A stretch of 22,500 nucleotides of DNA from Prorocentrum cordatum (GCA_963575745.1 CAUYUJ010022429.1:1-22500); one strand, 5' to 3'; counted from the stretch's first letter, positions 1 to 9,971 are shown. Translations and numbers: made by a program. Notes: generated from the letters alone by a model not told the origin.

Positions 1-290
1 GCTTCACCGAAGGACCCAGTGCCACGGTCCACCTGCGTCCCCCCCACCCACTTCGGCACACCCCTCACACGCTTCGTGGCCCCAGAGGGACACCACCGAA
101 GGCCCCAGTGCCCCCATCCACATGCGTCCCCCCAACCCACTTCGGCACACCCCTCGCACGCTTCGTGGCCCCATAGGGAGCTCCGCCGAAGGTCACAGTG
201 CCACCGTCCACATGCGTCCCCCCACCCACTTCGGCACACACGTTCCGTGGCCCTATAAGGAGCTCCACCGGAGATGGTATTCACAACTGC
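1..290. repeat. 89-bp satellite, block 1 (three units)
   Basis: The motif CTTCGGCACA recurs at 51, 140 and 229, exactly 89 bp apart, and CTTCGTGGCCC recurs at 72 and 161. The third unit has a deletion of about 7 bp. Because 89 is not a multiple of three, the unit shifts frame each time, so this is not a coding repeat. Diverged units of the same family occur at 10930-11580 and 12690-13075. The left edge may continue outside the window. Confidence 0.85.
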
Positions 291-356
291 GCTATTCACA
301 TTTTTAATGTTACACAGGATTCCCGGGAGTTGGGTTTTCGTTTGGGTGTTATATCA

Positions 357-965
357 AAATGCCGCTCTCGCTCAAGCGCTGGCATCATTTTCGAGCTACC
401 GCTCATTCCGAATCGTACTCCCGCTGCAGCGCTGGCCTCATTGCCGCGCTTCCGCTCATTCCGAATCGTGCTCCCGCTGCAGGGATGGCGTCATTGTTTC
501 CAGCGCCATGCCACGAAATGGTTTTCGGTCCTTCCAAAAAGGCCCCAAAATCTAGAAAATACGGCGTCGATTCGTTATTTGTTGGGGCCACAGAATCCCC
601 CCCTTGGGGCGTCGCCACGCCATGCTGTGTGAGGCTACGCGTCCTCATTTCCGCGTTGCTGCGCTTGATTTGTTTTCGAAATGCTGCTCTCGCTGAAGCG
701 CTGGCTTCATTTTCGGGCTACCGCTCATTCCGAATCGTGCTCCCGCTGCAGCGCTGGCCTAATTTCCGCGCTTCTGCTGGTCCCGAATCGTTTTCCCACT
801 GCAGCGCCGGCGTCATTATTTCCAGCGCCATGCCGCAGCATGGTTTTCGGTACTTCCAGATCGGCCCCACAATCTAGAAAATGGCCTCCCGAAAAAAACA
901 TCGGAAGTGTATTGTTGGGCCGCAGTAGCTCCCCCACTTCAGGGCGTCGCCACGTCATGCTATGT
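357..965. repeat. 322-bp direct duplication with 53-bp internal units
   Basis: Two copies lie in direct orientation. ATG followed by a CTCTCGCT block starts at 359 and 681, and TCTAGAAAAT starts at 551 and 873, both exactly 322 bp apart. Past about 600 the offset grows to 334 through indels. Inside copy 1 the segment GCTCATTCCGAATCGT recurs at 401 and 454, and the CTCCCGCTGCAG-type segment at 365, 418 and 471, a 53-bp subperiod. The open frames here are by-products of the repeat. Sequence from 966 to 1120 is unique and has no feature I recognise. Confidence 0.85.
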
Positions 966-1120
966 CATGCTACGCATTGATCTTCAACACCATGATATGC
1001 CATGTAATGCTGTGCATTGTTGCGACATCCGATTGTGCAAATATAGAAGCGATATACGCCATGGTACGGGATGGGAGGGAGGGGTAGGACGTCAGATGTG
1101 ACGCGAGCGCACCTAGCTTG

Positions 1121-1657
1121 TCCTCCTCCTCCTTCTCCTCCTCTTCATCCTCCTCCCCAGCCTCCTCCTCCTCATCATCATCCTCCTCATCCTCCTCATC
1201 CTCCTCTTTCTCATCCTCCTCCTCCTCCTCTCCTCGTTCTCATCCTCCTCCTCCTCCTCATCCTCCTCCTCCTCCTCCTCCTCCTCCTCTCCTCGTTCTC
1301 CTCCTCCTCCTCCTCCTCCGCCTCCTCCTCTCCTCCCTCCTGCTCCTCCTCCTCCTCCTCCTCCTCATCCTCCGTCCTCCCCTCCCTCCGTCTCCAAACC
1401 GTCTCAAAGCCTCCCGTCTCCTTCCTCCGTCTCCTCTCCTCCTCCTCCTCTCCGCCTCCTCCTCCTCCTCCTCCTCTCTCCTCGTTCTCCTCCCTCCTCC
1501 TCCTCCTCCTCCTCCTCCTCTCCCTCCTCCTCTCCTCCTCCTCCTCCTCCTCCGGTCTCCCTCCTCCCGTCTCCTTCGCTCCTCCGTCTCCTCCTCCTCC
1601 TCCTCTCCTCCTCCTCCTCCTCCTCCTCATCCTCCTCCTCCTCCTCCTCCTCCTCCT
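1121..1657. repeat. Imperfect (CCT)n / (AGG)n triplet array
   Basis: About 540 bp are almost entirely pyrimidine on the plus strand, dominated by TCC triplets with scattered CAT, CGT and CCG interruptions. The long Ser, Pro, Leu, Glu and Arg runs it would encode in different frames are composition artefacts. Confidence 0.95.
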
Positions 1658-2499
1658 TCGCATGCTCCTTTTCCCCCCCTCGCACTATTGCATACCCCGC
1701 CGCAGAGGCTCCTGGGTTCTTCCTCGACGGCGAGCAGCGTGTCCTGGAAGCCACGGAACTCCCTCCAACCGGCTCCTTCTTTCCCTGATCCCCAACCCTA
1801 TCTTGATCTGCTTCCCGCGCGGTCCTCCCCATCATCCTCATCCCCCTTCCCACTCCCAAGATGCGGGATGTTCGTAGTGCTCGGCCTCTGGGGGCCCTCG
1901 CCTGGCCCTGGGACCATGCAAAAACGACTCGGGATGAAAAGGCGGCCTCACGGAGAGGGTTGGTACTCCTGGGGACCCCGTATTGAAGAAAACAAGACAT
2001 CGCATCTCAGGGCGTATCCCCTTTTCCTGCTCCCCGGATTGAAAGCCGCACCCGACTGACGTCATGGTATGAGCCTTCAGCGGAGCGCCAGACGAACGAC
2101 GGGGCGGGCGAGGTCAAGCTCACCCGCCTCCAATCGACGCAAGGAGGTGGGCTACGCCTCCTTCGTCTTTTGCGCGGCACAAATTAGACTACCTACCTCC
2201 TGCTCTCGGCATTCGTGGACCCTGACTGAGCCTCGTTTGACCCACCCCTATGCCAACCAGCGTGGCCTTGACCCTGGATGGGGGTAAACGCTGCTGTTTC
2301 CTTCGGGCGTCGAGGGTCTACCCCCAACTGGGGTGGTGGGATGGTGAAGATCGGAATGGGGATCGGGATGGGGATGAGGATCTGTGAATCGGCACTGACT
2401 GACAAGCCGGCCAGGGCCCGCTACACTGGCCTGCTCTTCTCCCCCGGCGCCATGTTTCACGACATCGTGGGGGATCGTGCTGGGCTTCGTGCTCCTCCG
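1658..2499. other. Spacer with no gene identified
   Basis: This mixed-composition stretch has no recognisable protein, RNA gene or transposon. The frames through it are short or depend on extension from the neighbouring CCT array. The only structured element I see is a short GGNATS repeat at 2353-2381. Confidence 0.5.
2353..2381. repeat. Short GGNATS hexamer repeat
   Basis: About five tandem hexamers of the form GGAATG, GGGATC, GGGATG, GGGATG, AGGATC. It is too short to say more. Confidence 0.7.
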
Positions 2500-2542
2500 C
2501 CTGCAGGAATACTTTTTGATCTGCGGCTCCAAGGACGATTCC

Positions 2543-2740
2543 AGAGAGCGGGTCGTATCAAGCATGGGAAGGCACGCAAGATAGTTGCCAGCGGGCCAAA
2601 AGCCAACGCCGGAGTGCAATTAGCGAATGCACGCAGCGGCACTCCGGAGAGCGGGCCGGATCGAGACGAGGCGGCACGCAAGATAATTGCCAGCGGGCCA
2701 AAAGCCGACGCTGGAGTGGCCTGCAGGAATACACCGAGCA
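2543..2740. repeat. 102-bp imperfect tandem duplication
   Basis: GGCACGCAAGATA starts at 2571 and again at 2673. It is followed in both copies by an almost identical segment of about 25 bp containing GCGGGCCAAAAGCC. An AGAGCGGG segment precedes each copy. A related CTGCAGGAATAC word occurs at 2501 and 2722, so a longer, more decayed unit may once have existed. The 102-bp period is 34 codons, so plus-frame translation gives an ARKI(V/I)ASGPKA(N/D)AGV repeat. Two of the three differences seen are amino-acid-changing, so nothing argues for coding. Confidence 0.75.
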
Positions 2741-2770
2741 CAGAGGAGGCTCCAGCGCCTCCCTGGGGAC

Positions 2771-2822
2771 ACCGCCTGGGCGGGGCCCCCCGCCGCACGG
2801 TGGGCGGGGCCCCCAGGCGGGT
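2771..2822. other. GC-rich imperfect inverted repeat
   Basis: ACCGCCTGGG at 2771-2780 pairs with CCCAGGCGGGT near 2812-2822 with one bulge, and the GGGGCCCC blocks between them extend the stem imperfectly around a GCACGGTGG-like loop. No T-run follows, so it is not called a terminator. Confidence 0.5.
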
Positions 2823-2849
2823 GGCCTCCCGCGAGCTCAAGACCCTGGC

Positions 2850-3430
2850 GGATTTCCTCACAGGTCCCGCAGCAATCCCGACGACGTTTCACGAAGTTCC
2901 TGAGAGTTGATCAGCATTCCGAGAAATATATATATATATACATATATATATATGTATATATATTATGCCCTGGGGATCCCATGGGTTTCCTGACGGTGTC
3001 CTCTGGACTCAGGGTACCCTCGGTGGCCCTACTGTCGTGCGCCGAAAAAATCCACGCGACTTCTCCAAGATCCAAGAGACTGCGCAAAACATATCAAAGA
3101 GCTCGTCGGGAATCCCAACGGCTTCCTCACGAATCCACACGGGTTTCGCCGAAATCATGAAAGATCCGCAGGGGGAGGAAAAACAAAATGGGGAACCCAA
3201 ATGATCCTGTGAAATCCGGACGAATTCCGATGGGATCCTGAAGATTTCCTTACTCCAAAAAAAAAACTCCCCAAGAAAATCCGGTGGAATCCATAGGAAA
3301 TCATAAGCATTCCAAGTCTCACAAAATCAAGCGCAGTCCGAAAAAAATCCTCCAGTCGCCCGGAATTCTGGACGAATCATGCAATTTCCACTTGGAGGAC
3401 ACTTCCGAAATCTTCGTCGACCGTCGTTCA
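2850..3430. repeat. Degenerate ~10-bp periodic repeat
   Basis: Short TTCC, ATCC or TTTC words recur every 9-11 bp. Before the TA tract they fall at about 2854, 2865, 2876, 2887, 2897 and 2917. After it they fall at about 2977, 2987, 2998, then 3112, 3123, 3132, 3143, 3153, 3163 and 3203, 3212, 3223, 3233, 3243. The best local consensus is close to GAAATCCGGA. The unit is too decayed for a confident consensus, but the spacing is persistent. Confidence 0.6.
2926..2965. repeat. (TA)n microsatellite
   Basis: About 40 bp of alternating TA with single C and G interruptions, lying inside the 10-bp periodic region. Confidence 0.95.
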
Positions 3431-3884
3431 CGAAATTATAATGAGAGACCTAAGCTTGCTATCATTATCAAACTAACCTCCATGGGCTATTGTGATGTGG
3501 ACGGATTGGTGCCCCCCCTCCCGCCCGTATTGTACTCATTCCGGCATAATCAATACAAGATCGATGTTCCGACATAATGAGCCAGGTTGGTTCCATTCCG
3601 GACTATACTCTCAAGCGGCACCCCGTGGGCCCCACCATCAGGATTCCCGAATGAGAAACCCGCGCGTACACTGCCCCAAAAAGCACCTGTTCAAACATAA
3701 AGGGGGTGAGCGCGTTTCACGGGCGTTTGCCTTGGGAACACCCGGAGGCGCATTTGAACCGGAAGGGGCCCCCCCCCCTCGAACATCCGGCGCCGTCGAA
3801 CAGAACCAGGGGGGCTCCCGCCCCACTTTCCCCCCCCTGCCCGACACGCCCCCCCCGCTCCCCTCCACAGGGGCGGATCGTGTT
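3431..3884. other. Spacer with no gene identified
   Basis: AT-richer sequence grades into C-rich sequence with C-runs. No repeat unit, RNA gene or convincing protein is visible. The open frames on both strands are short or extended by the adjacent CAT array. Confidence 0.5.
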
Positions 3885-4012
3885 CATGATCATCAACATC
3901 ATCAGCATCATCATCAGCAGCAGCACCAACATCATCATCGTCATCAGCATCGTCATCATCGTCATCAATAGCATCATCATCATCATCAGCAGCAACACCA
4001 CCACCATCACCG

Positions 4013-4092
<80 letters not shown>
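3885..4092. repeat. (CAT)n / (ATG)n triplet array
   Basis: CAT triplets are interrupted by CAG, CAA, CGT and CAC in the first ~130 bp. A pure run of about 26 units follows from roughly 4013 to 4092. The poly-His, poly-Ile, poly-Asp and poly-Met frames are artefacts. Confidence 0.95.
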
Positions 4093-4094
<2 letters not shown>

Positions 4095-4530
4095 AGAGAA
4101 TCCTGCTTCTCTACCTCCTCCGTCCTCCGCCGGGCAGGGCGGGAGATCAATACTGCCACCACTGTTATTGAGCCTTAGGCTCCATACTTGTGGCGTCACC
4201 GAAAGGATTGCCCAGACGGCGCTGCGGGGCTTGACGCTTCCTCCTGCCAAGCCAAACCGATCATCCGCCTCCCAAGGGCGACCAGAACCACCCCCCATGG
4301 GCGGACAGCTGGAAAAGAGAGGCGCCGCATGGCCGAAGCGGGGCGGGGCAGGTCCTGCGTGTTCTGCGCCGAGCGCAGCGTTTCCAGCGTCGAGGAGGTG
4401 GCTGGGTGGGTACCACCTGGCTCCCCAGCGGCTCTGGCCGGGGGAGGGGAGAATGTGCAGAAGACCCAGGCCCCCCTCGCGTCGTGAGAGCAACAAGACG
4501 ACGCGTGGAGCCATCGCAGGGCCCCAGGAC
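4093..4530. other. Spacer with no gene identified
   Basis: Mixed GC-rich sequence between a CAT array and a CCT array. Several overlapping frames are open, as expected at this GC content, and none has a domain or repeat I recognise. Confidence 0.5.
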
Positions 4531-4851
4531 CTCCTCCTCCTCCTCCTCCTCCTCCTCCTCCTCCTCCTCCTCCTCCTCCCCTCCTTCCTCCCTCCTCCTC
4601 CTCCTCCTCCTCCTCCTCCTCTTCTTCCTTCTCCTCGTTTCTCGCTCCTCTCTCCTCGCTTCTCCTCCTCCTCCTCCTCCTCCCTTCCTCCTCCTCCTCC
4701 CTTCCTCCTCGTCCTCGTCCTCCTCCTCCTCCTCCTCCCTCCCTTCCTCCTCCTTCCTCCTTCCTCCTCCTCCTCCTCCTCCTCCTCCTCCTCCTCCTCC
4801 TCCTCCTCCTCCTCCTCCTCCTCCTCCTCCTCCTCCTCCTCCTCCTCCTCC
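4531..4851. repeat. (CCT)n triplet array
   Basis: A pyrimidine-only plus strand of 321 bp, ending in about 90 bp of pure TCC repeats (roughly 4762-4851). It is followed after about 90 bp by an array of the complementary type. Confidence 0.97.
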
Positions 4852-4941
4852 AGACCTCTCGGGGGCCCACGGTTGTGTGAAGAGCCGAGGTGTTGGGGGT
4901 ACCCTGGGAGAGCACCGGGGTGCAGCTCCGTGTGGAGCGGT

Positions 4942-5134
4942 AGGGGGGGAGGGGGAGGGAGGAGGTAGGGGAGGAGGCGGAAGGAGGCAGGAGGAGGAGG
5001 AGGAGGAGGAGGAGGAGAGAGGAGGAGGAGGAGGAGGGGGAGGAGGCAGGATGGAGGAGGAGTGAGGAGGGGAGGAGGAGAGGAGGAGGAGGATGAGGAG
5101 GACGGGAGAGAGGGAGGAAGGAGTGAAGAGGAGA
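4942..5134. repeat. (AGG)n triplet array, opposite strand sense
   Basis: A purine-rich plus strand dominated by GGA/GAG triplets with scattered C and T. It is complementary in type to the CCT array at 4531-4851, so the pair can in principle fold back across a ~90-nt loop. Confidence 0.93.
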
Positions 5135-5188
5135 TTCGTGGGCGAGGCAAAAAGGTTCGCAGGCGCGCAGAGGGGAGCGTGGGCAGGT

Positions 5189-5354
5189 GGCGGCGCGCAG
5201 AGGGGGGTAGTGGGAGGGGGGAAGGCTTCTTAGAAGCACCCAGGCTTCTTAGAAGCGCGGGCCTTCTCTGTAGATGTAAGGCCGGCGCCTTCTAAGAAGC
5301 AGCCTCCTTCTAAGAAGCCTTCCCCCCTCCCCCCACCCCCTTTTGCGCGCCGCC
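5189..5354. repeat. 166-bp long inverted repeat (foldback, MITE-like)
   Basis: The left arm starts GGCGGCGCGC at 5189-5198 and the right arm ends GCGCGCCGCC at 5345-5354, a perfect match. Inside these, a G-rich block leads into AAGGCTTCTTAGAAG (left, ~5222-5236), which pairs with CTTCTAAGAAGCCTT (right, ~5307-5321). An inner GCTTCTTAGAAG (~5243-5254) pairs with CTTCTAAGAAGC (~5289-5300). The two inner stems are separated by a 6-7 nt internal loop, and the apical loop is about 25-30 nt. GGGCAGG occurs at 5181-5187 and 5360-5366, but the right copy is 5 bp away from the arm, so it is only a weak candidate target duplication. Confidence 0.85.
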
Positions 5355-5366
5355 AAGAAGGGCAGG

Positions 5367-5818
5367 AGAGGAAGGGAATGCAGGGGGGAGGGAGGGAGTT
5401 GGCTGGGACAGGCAGGGAGCACTACAATTGGCAGCGTTGGGGGTGGGGGAGAGGGAGATGATCATTGGGCGGAGAGGAAGGGTAGGAAGCCAGAAGAGGA
5501 CACGTGGAAGGAGAGCGGACAGATACATGCAGGTGTTCAGATAGAGAAGGACAGCCGCAGACTGCGACCCATAGATTCACCGAGTGGCACAAGGCAGGTA
5601 CCGGGCACAAAGGAACACAGCATCAAGGCAGAGGCGAGGCAAGGCAGAGGCAGAGGCGGAGGTACGGACACAGGGACGCGCAGGGGCAGGCACAGAACAG
5701 GGCACGCCAGGACAGAACAACATCGGACAGGCAGACGCAGGGGGAGTGCCATGCATAAAGGGGGTGCTTCGGCGATCGATCCTCCTCCCCCTCGTGCTCC
5801 TCCCCGCGTCTCTTGCTG
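5367..5818. other. Purine-rich spacer with no gene identified
   Basis: G- and A-rich sequence with loose AGGCAG and ACAGG motifs between about 5600 and 5740. No protein family, RNA gene or regular unit can be supported. Confidence 0.5.
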
Positions 5819-6274
<456 letters not shown>

Positions 6275-6780
6275 CCCTGACCCCCCCCCCCGAAACAAAA
6301 TGAAAAGCAAAGCGGTCGTGACCCTCATTGACCTCCCCGTCCTCCATCTCTCCCATCCTCCTCCTCCCCCCCCTCCTTCTCTTCCCCATTCTCCTCTCCA
6401 CCTTCATCCTCCCCTCCCCCCCTCCTCCTGAGACGACATCCACCCCTCCCCCCGGGGGAGAGTGGGGAGGAGGCCGCTTCCCCCTCCCCGTCCCCAGACC
6501 CCAGACGTAATGACTTTGTCACAACGTGGACCCCCAAAGCCTGGCGAGGGCCGCCAGGGGTCGACCAAAGCTAAGAACCGCCCGTCCTGGCCTTTTCCAC
6601 GACGCGAGGGGGTCCCAGGGCCCCCTGCCCCCTCCTGCCTCCCCCCCCCGTGCTCGTCACGGGGAGGCCAATCCCGACGCCCCCGACGACGGAGAGACGG
6701 GCGACCGCAGCCGACGTCCATCAGCGAGTCGGCGGTCCTCGCGGAGGCGCGCTCTCTTCCTTCTAAATGCTTCCGCGCGG
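6275..6780. other. C-rich spacer with no gene identified
   Basis: C-runs and polypyrimidine stretches up to about 6500 are followed by mixed GC-rich sequence. No repeat unit or protein family is visible. Frames open through it extend into the neighbouring arrays. Confidence 0.5.
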
Positions 6781-6856
6781 AGGAGGAGAGCGGGAGGAGG
6801 AGGAGGAGGACGAGGAGGAGGAGAGCGGGAGGAGGAGGAGGAGGAGGAGGAGGGGT
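6781..6856. repeat. (AGG)n triplet array
   Basis: A purine-only tract of GGA triplets with two CGGGA interruptions. It lies about 10 bp upstream of module A of the composite repeat. A similarly oriented array precedes the inverted copy (12580-12632, read on the minus strand). Confidence 0.93.
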
Positions 6857-6865
6857 GAGGAGAAG

Positions 6866-7525
6866 TCATTGATGTTGCTAGGGTTTTCAAACGATTTCGG
6901 TAGTACCACCTTTTCGAGCTGTCGACCGCCCTGGACGGCCCAAGAGGCCCCAACATCGCTCCAAGACAACCAAAGCCTCCCAGGGGCCCCCGAATCGCCC
7001 AAGATGGCCCTCAGACGGCCCAAGAGGCCTCCCAGACGGCTCCAGGATTGGCCCAAGAGGGGGCCCAGAGGGGAACTCGAACAGACATTGCGAGCTCTCG
7101 GCCCCAAGAGGCGCCCAGGAAGCCCCCAGAGGCCCCCAGGAGACCACAAGAGGCCCCCAATAGGCCCAAAAGAAGCTCCCAAGACTCCCTCCCAACGAGC
7201 CCTCCAGATCGCCCCAGGAGCGGCCCAAGGAACCTTAAGGCAGCTCCAAAAGGGCCCACGATTCGGAATCACAGCACAAGAGAGCTTCAAGACGCCGAAG
7301 ATGGCCCCAAGACGGCCCAAGAGGCCCCTAAGAAGCCCCAAGAGCGCTCCAAGAGGAGCCCAAAGAGGCCAAGAGGGGAAACAGGAGGCCCCAAGAGGCC
7401 CCAAGAGAGCCGAGGATGCCTCCTGGGGTCCCCACGAAGCCCCAAAGAGACCCAAAAAGACACCCCAAGAGGCCCCCAAACGGCCCCCAAGAGGCCCCAA
7501 GAAGCCACGCACGCGCAGGCAAACA
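6866..7525 (+). repeat. Composite ~11-bp-unit repeat, copy 1
   Basis: This begins with a 90-bp conserved module (module A, 6866-6955) that aligns without gaps to 8951-9040. It continues with degenerate units close to CCAAGAGGCCC spaced 10-12 bp; around 7300-7400 there are five successive 11-bp units. A second conserved segment (core B, about 7070-7120, containing GACATTGCGAG) recurs in the other two copies. Translation gives Pro-, Lys- and Arg-rich (plus) or LGASWG-type (minus) strings. Since 11 nt is out of phase with codons, these look like repeat by-products. The next ~210 bp (7526-7739) is unique. Confidence 0.8.
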
Positions 7526-7739
7526 CATGCGATGACACAATACGGGCCGGCGGAATGAGCGAAGCGATCAAATCAAAAATGAACCCCAGAAGCTGTGAAG
7601 GCCCGAACCCCAGAATCGACAGCGTGAACCCCGGGCTCGAAAGCAAGGGCCCGCAGAACGGGAAAGCGACGACCCACAAAACGGGAAATTCTCAGAACAC
7701 AAACACCGCGCGCAGATCAGGACAGAGAGCTCCCATTTC

Positions 7740-8580
7740 TCCTCCTCCTCCTCCTCCTCCTCCTCCTGCTCCCACTCTTTCTCCGCATGCTCCCCAACTC
7801 ATCTTTCCCTCCTGTCCTCCTCTTTCCCTACTCGTGAACTCCTTCCTTCGACCTTCTCGTCCTCCCATCCCCTCTTCACCGCCTAATCCTCCTCCATCAC
7901 TCCTCTTCTCCTCCTCCTCCTCCTCCTCCTCCTCCTCCTCCTCCTCCTCCTCCTCCTCCTCCTCCTCCTTCTCCCCCTCCTCCTCCTCCTCCTCCCGCTC
8001 TCCACTCCTCCTCTCCTCCTCCTCCTCCTCCTCCTCCTCCTCCTCCTCCTCCTCCTCCTCCTCCTCCTCCTCCTCCTCCTCCTCCTCCTCCTCCTCCTGC
8101 TGCGCCGCGCCTCCTCCTCCTCCTCCTCCTCCGCCTCCCTCGCCTCCTCCGCCTCCGCCTTCCGCCTCCGCCTCCGCCTCCGCCTCCGCTCCGCCTCCGC
8201 CTCCGCCTCCGCCTCCGCGCCTCCGCCTCGCTTCCCGCCCCTCCGCCGCCGCCGCCCGCCGCCTCGCCCTCCCCCCCCCCTCTCCCTTCCCCTCCCCCTC
8301 CCCCTCCTCCTCCTGCTCCTCCTGCTCCTCCTCCTCCGCCTCCTTCTCCTCCTTCTCCTCCTCCGCCTCCTCCTCCTCCTCCGCCTCCTCCCTCCCTCCG
8401 CCTCGCCTCCGCCTCCGCCTCCACCTCCGCCTCCGCATATGCCTCCTCCGCCTCCGCCTCCGCCGCCGCCGCCGCCTCCCCCTCCCCCTCCCCCTCCCCC
8501 TCCCATGTCGGCTGTGGAAGAGGTTGTTCCGTTTGACTCGTCTTCGTCGACGTCGTCGTCGTCGTCGTCGCCGCCGCCGC
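7740..8580. repeat. Large compound CCT / CCG / TCG array
   Basis: A short CCT tract (7740-7767) is followed by a unique patch, then a long CCT array (about 7901-8099). Mixed CCTCCG hexamers and CCG triplets follow (about 8110-8480), then CCTCCC units (about 8478-8505) and TCG/CCG triplets (8538-8580). All of it is pyrimidine-biased on the plus strand. The very long frames on both strands are composition artefacts. Confidence 0.93.
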
Positions 8581-8804
8581 TCCCTCTCTTTCCCTGGGCC
8601 CGTCGCCGGCCTTCCTTTTCCTGGGCCCTCGTCCTGAACCGCGCCAGCCAAAACGAAATTGAGCAACGTCGTAAGTGAGTCGAAGGGGAGCCCATTCCCT
8701 TTGATCCCTTCCCCGCCAAGGGTGGGGGTCCGGGCGGGTCGCAGGGGGGTCGCGGGGGGGTCTCGGGTCAGAATACCACCTCCCCTGGGGGGGGCCGGGG
8801 CAAA

Positions 8805-9345
8805 AAAAAGTCCCAAGACGAGCCAAGAATGCCCCAAGAGGCTCCCAAGACGGTCCAAGACGTCTTCATGGACTCCAGACGGCCCAAGAGGGCTGGAAGA
8901 CGCCCCAAGAGGCCTCGAAGAGTACTCCCAAAAGAGAGCCAAGAGGCACAATTCACTGATTCTCCCTAAGTTTTTCAAGGATTTGGGCGTTCGCGACTTT
9001 TCAGCTTCCCGACGCTCCAAAACGGCCCAAGAGGCTCCAACGGTCGCCCTAGAGACGTCCAAGACCAACGAGGGCCCGAAAACGGCCCAAGACGCCTGCA
9101 AGACGGCCCAAAAGGCCCCCTTAGAGGGTTCCAAGAGGGTGCCTAGACAGGGGAATCAAACGGACATTGCGAGCCCTCGGCCCCGAGAGGCTCCCAGGAA
9201 CCCCAAGAAGCCCCCAAGAGGGTCCAAGAGGCCCCCGACAGGCCCCCAAGAAGCCCCCAGGAAGCCACACGAGGCTCCCAAGAGGCTCCCAAGAGGCCTC
9301 CAAGATGCTCCCAAGGGGGCCCCAAAACTGCCCCCCAAATGTCTC
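8805..9345 (+). repeat. Composite ~11-bp-unit repeat, copy 2
   Basis: Same family and orientation as copy 1. Degenerate CCAAGAGGC-type units occur from 8805. Module A lies at 8951-9040 and core B at about 9149-9200, with GGACATTGCGAGCCCTCGG. The module A to core B spacing is 109 bp, against 115 bp in copy 1. In copy 2 the short units also lie upstream of module A, unlike copy 1, where an AGG array does. Confidence 0.8.
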
Positions 9346-9394
9346 AGAAAGCGCTCCGAAGAGACCCCAAACAAGATCCCTCAGAACTCTGACC

Positions 9395-9396
<2 letters not shown>

Positions 9397-9457
<61 letters not shown>
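9397..9457. repeat. (CGT)n triplet array
   Basis: About 20 uninterrupted CGT triplets. Confidence 0.97.
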
Positions 9458-9971
9458 CCCCTTCAGGGTCGGCGGCACCGGCCGTAAGGCCTTCGCAATA
9501 ATCCTCATCCTCCACGTGTTTCCCCTCGTGCTCTCCTCGGGAGCGGCCAAGAGGGGGGTGTCCAAGAGGGGGGGGTGCAAATCATGACCGGCGGCATGTG
9601 CGCGGCCCAGCGGGGGGCCAGGGACGTAATGAAATAAGAAGAGCCGCCAGGAAATCTGGGGAGATATCATAGCCCCCGCCATGATATCCACCCCCCCTAG
9701 TCATCACCCCCCTCTTTTCCGCCCCCGATCGTGCTCTCCTCTAATTCCTCCTCTCCCCCGGGTCTTGAACTGCATAAAAGGGTAGGCCCTCTGCAGGTAC
9801 TTGTCGGACTCCGAGAGGTCTGCCTCAGAGTCCCTCTCCGATTGGTATTGGAAGGCGCCGAGCGCGCCTTGTGTGCCGATTGCCGCATCCTGGCATCCAA
9901 GAGCAGGCATAGGACACGCACGAAGACAACGTGTGATACAGTGAGAGGAGAGGGACAAAGAGAGGGGGGAG
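9458..9971. other. Spacer with no gene identified
   Basis: Mixed unique sequence containing the small perfect hairpin at 9663-9688 and two AAGAGGGGGG words near 9549-9575 that may be leftovers of the 11-bp family. No supported protein or RNA gene. A CATAAAAG word near 9773 is not taken as a promoter. Confidence 0.5.
9663..9688. other. Small perfect hairpin
   Basis: GATATCAT at 9663-9670 is followed by a 10-nt C-rich loop and ATGATATC at 9681-9688, a perfect 8-bp stem. Confidence 0.75.

Noticed and set aside
1071-2059. Long plus-strand frames rich in Ser, Pro and Leu across the CCT array
   Set aside because: They follow directly from translating TCC/CCT/CTC triplets, which contain no stops. 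No independent protein feature is visible.
3717-5150. 477-codon minus-strand frame
   Set aside because: It strings together a CAT array, a spacer and CCT/AGG arrays. The open length is due to stop-free triplets.
6763-7512. Minus-strand LGASWG-rich 'membrane-like' protein
   Set aside because: It is the reverse reading of ~11-bp repeats. The same DNA is open on the plus strand as a Pro/Lys/Arg string, and units are not in codon phase.
7048-8637. 529-codon plus-strand frame
   Set aside because: It joins the 11-bp repeat to the CCT/CCG array, with no conserved domain.
8664-8680. GTAAGT word as a splice donor
   Set aside because: There is no exon-like frame before it and no acceptor that pairs convincingly. 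A 6-bp match is expected by chance.
9769-9781. CATAAAAG as a TATA-like promoter
   Set aside because: No gene follows it, and dinoflagellate promoters are not known to rely on a canonical TATA box.
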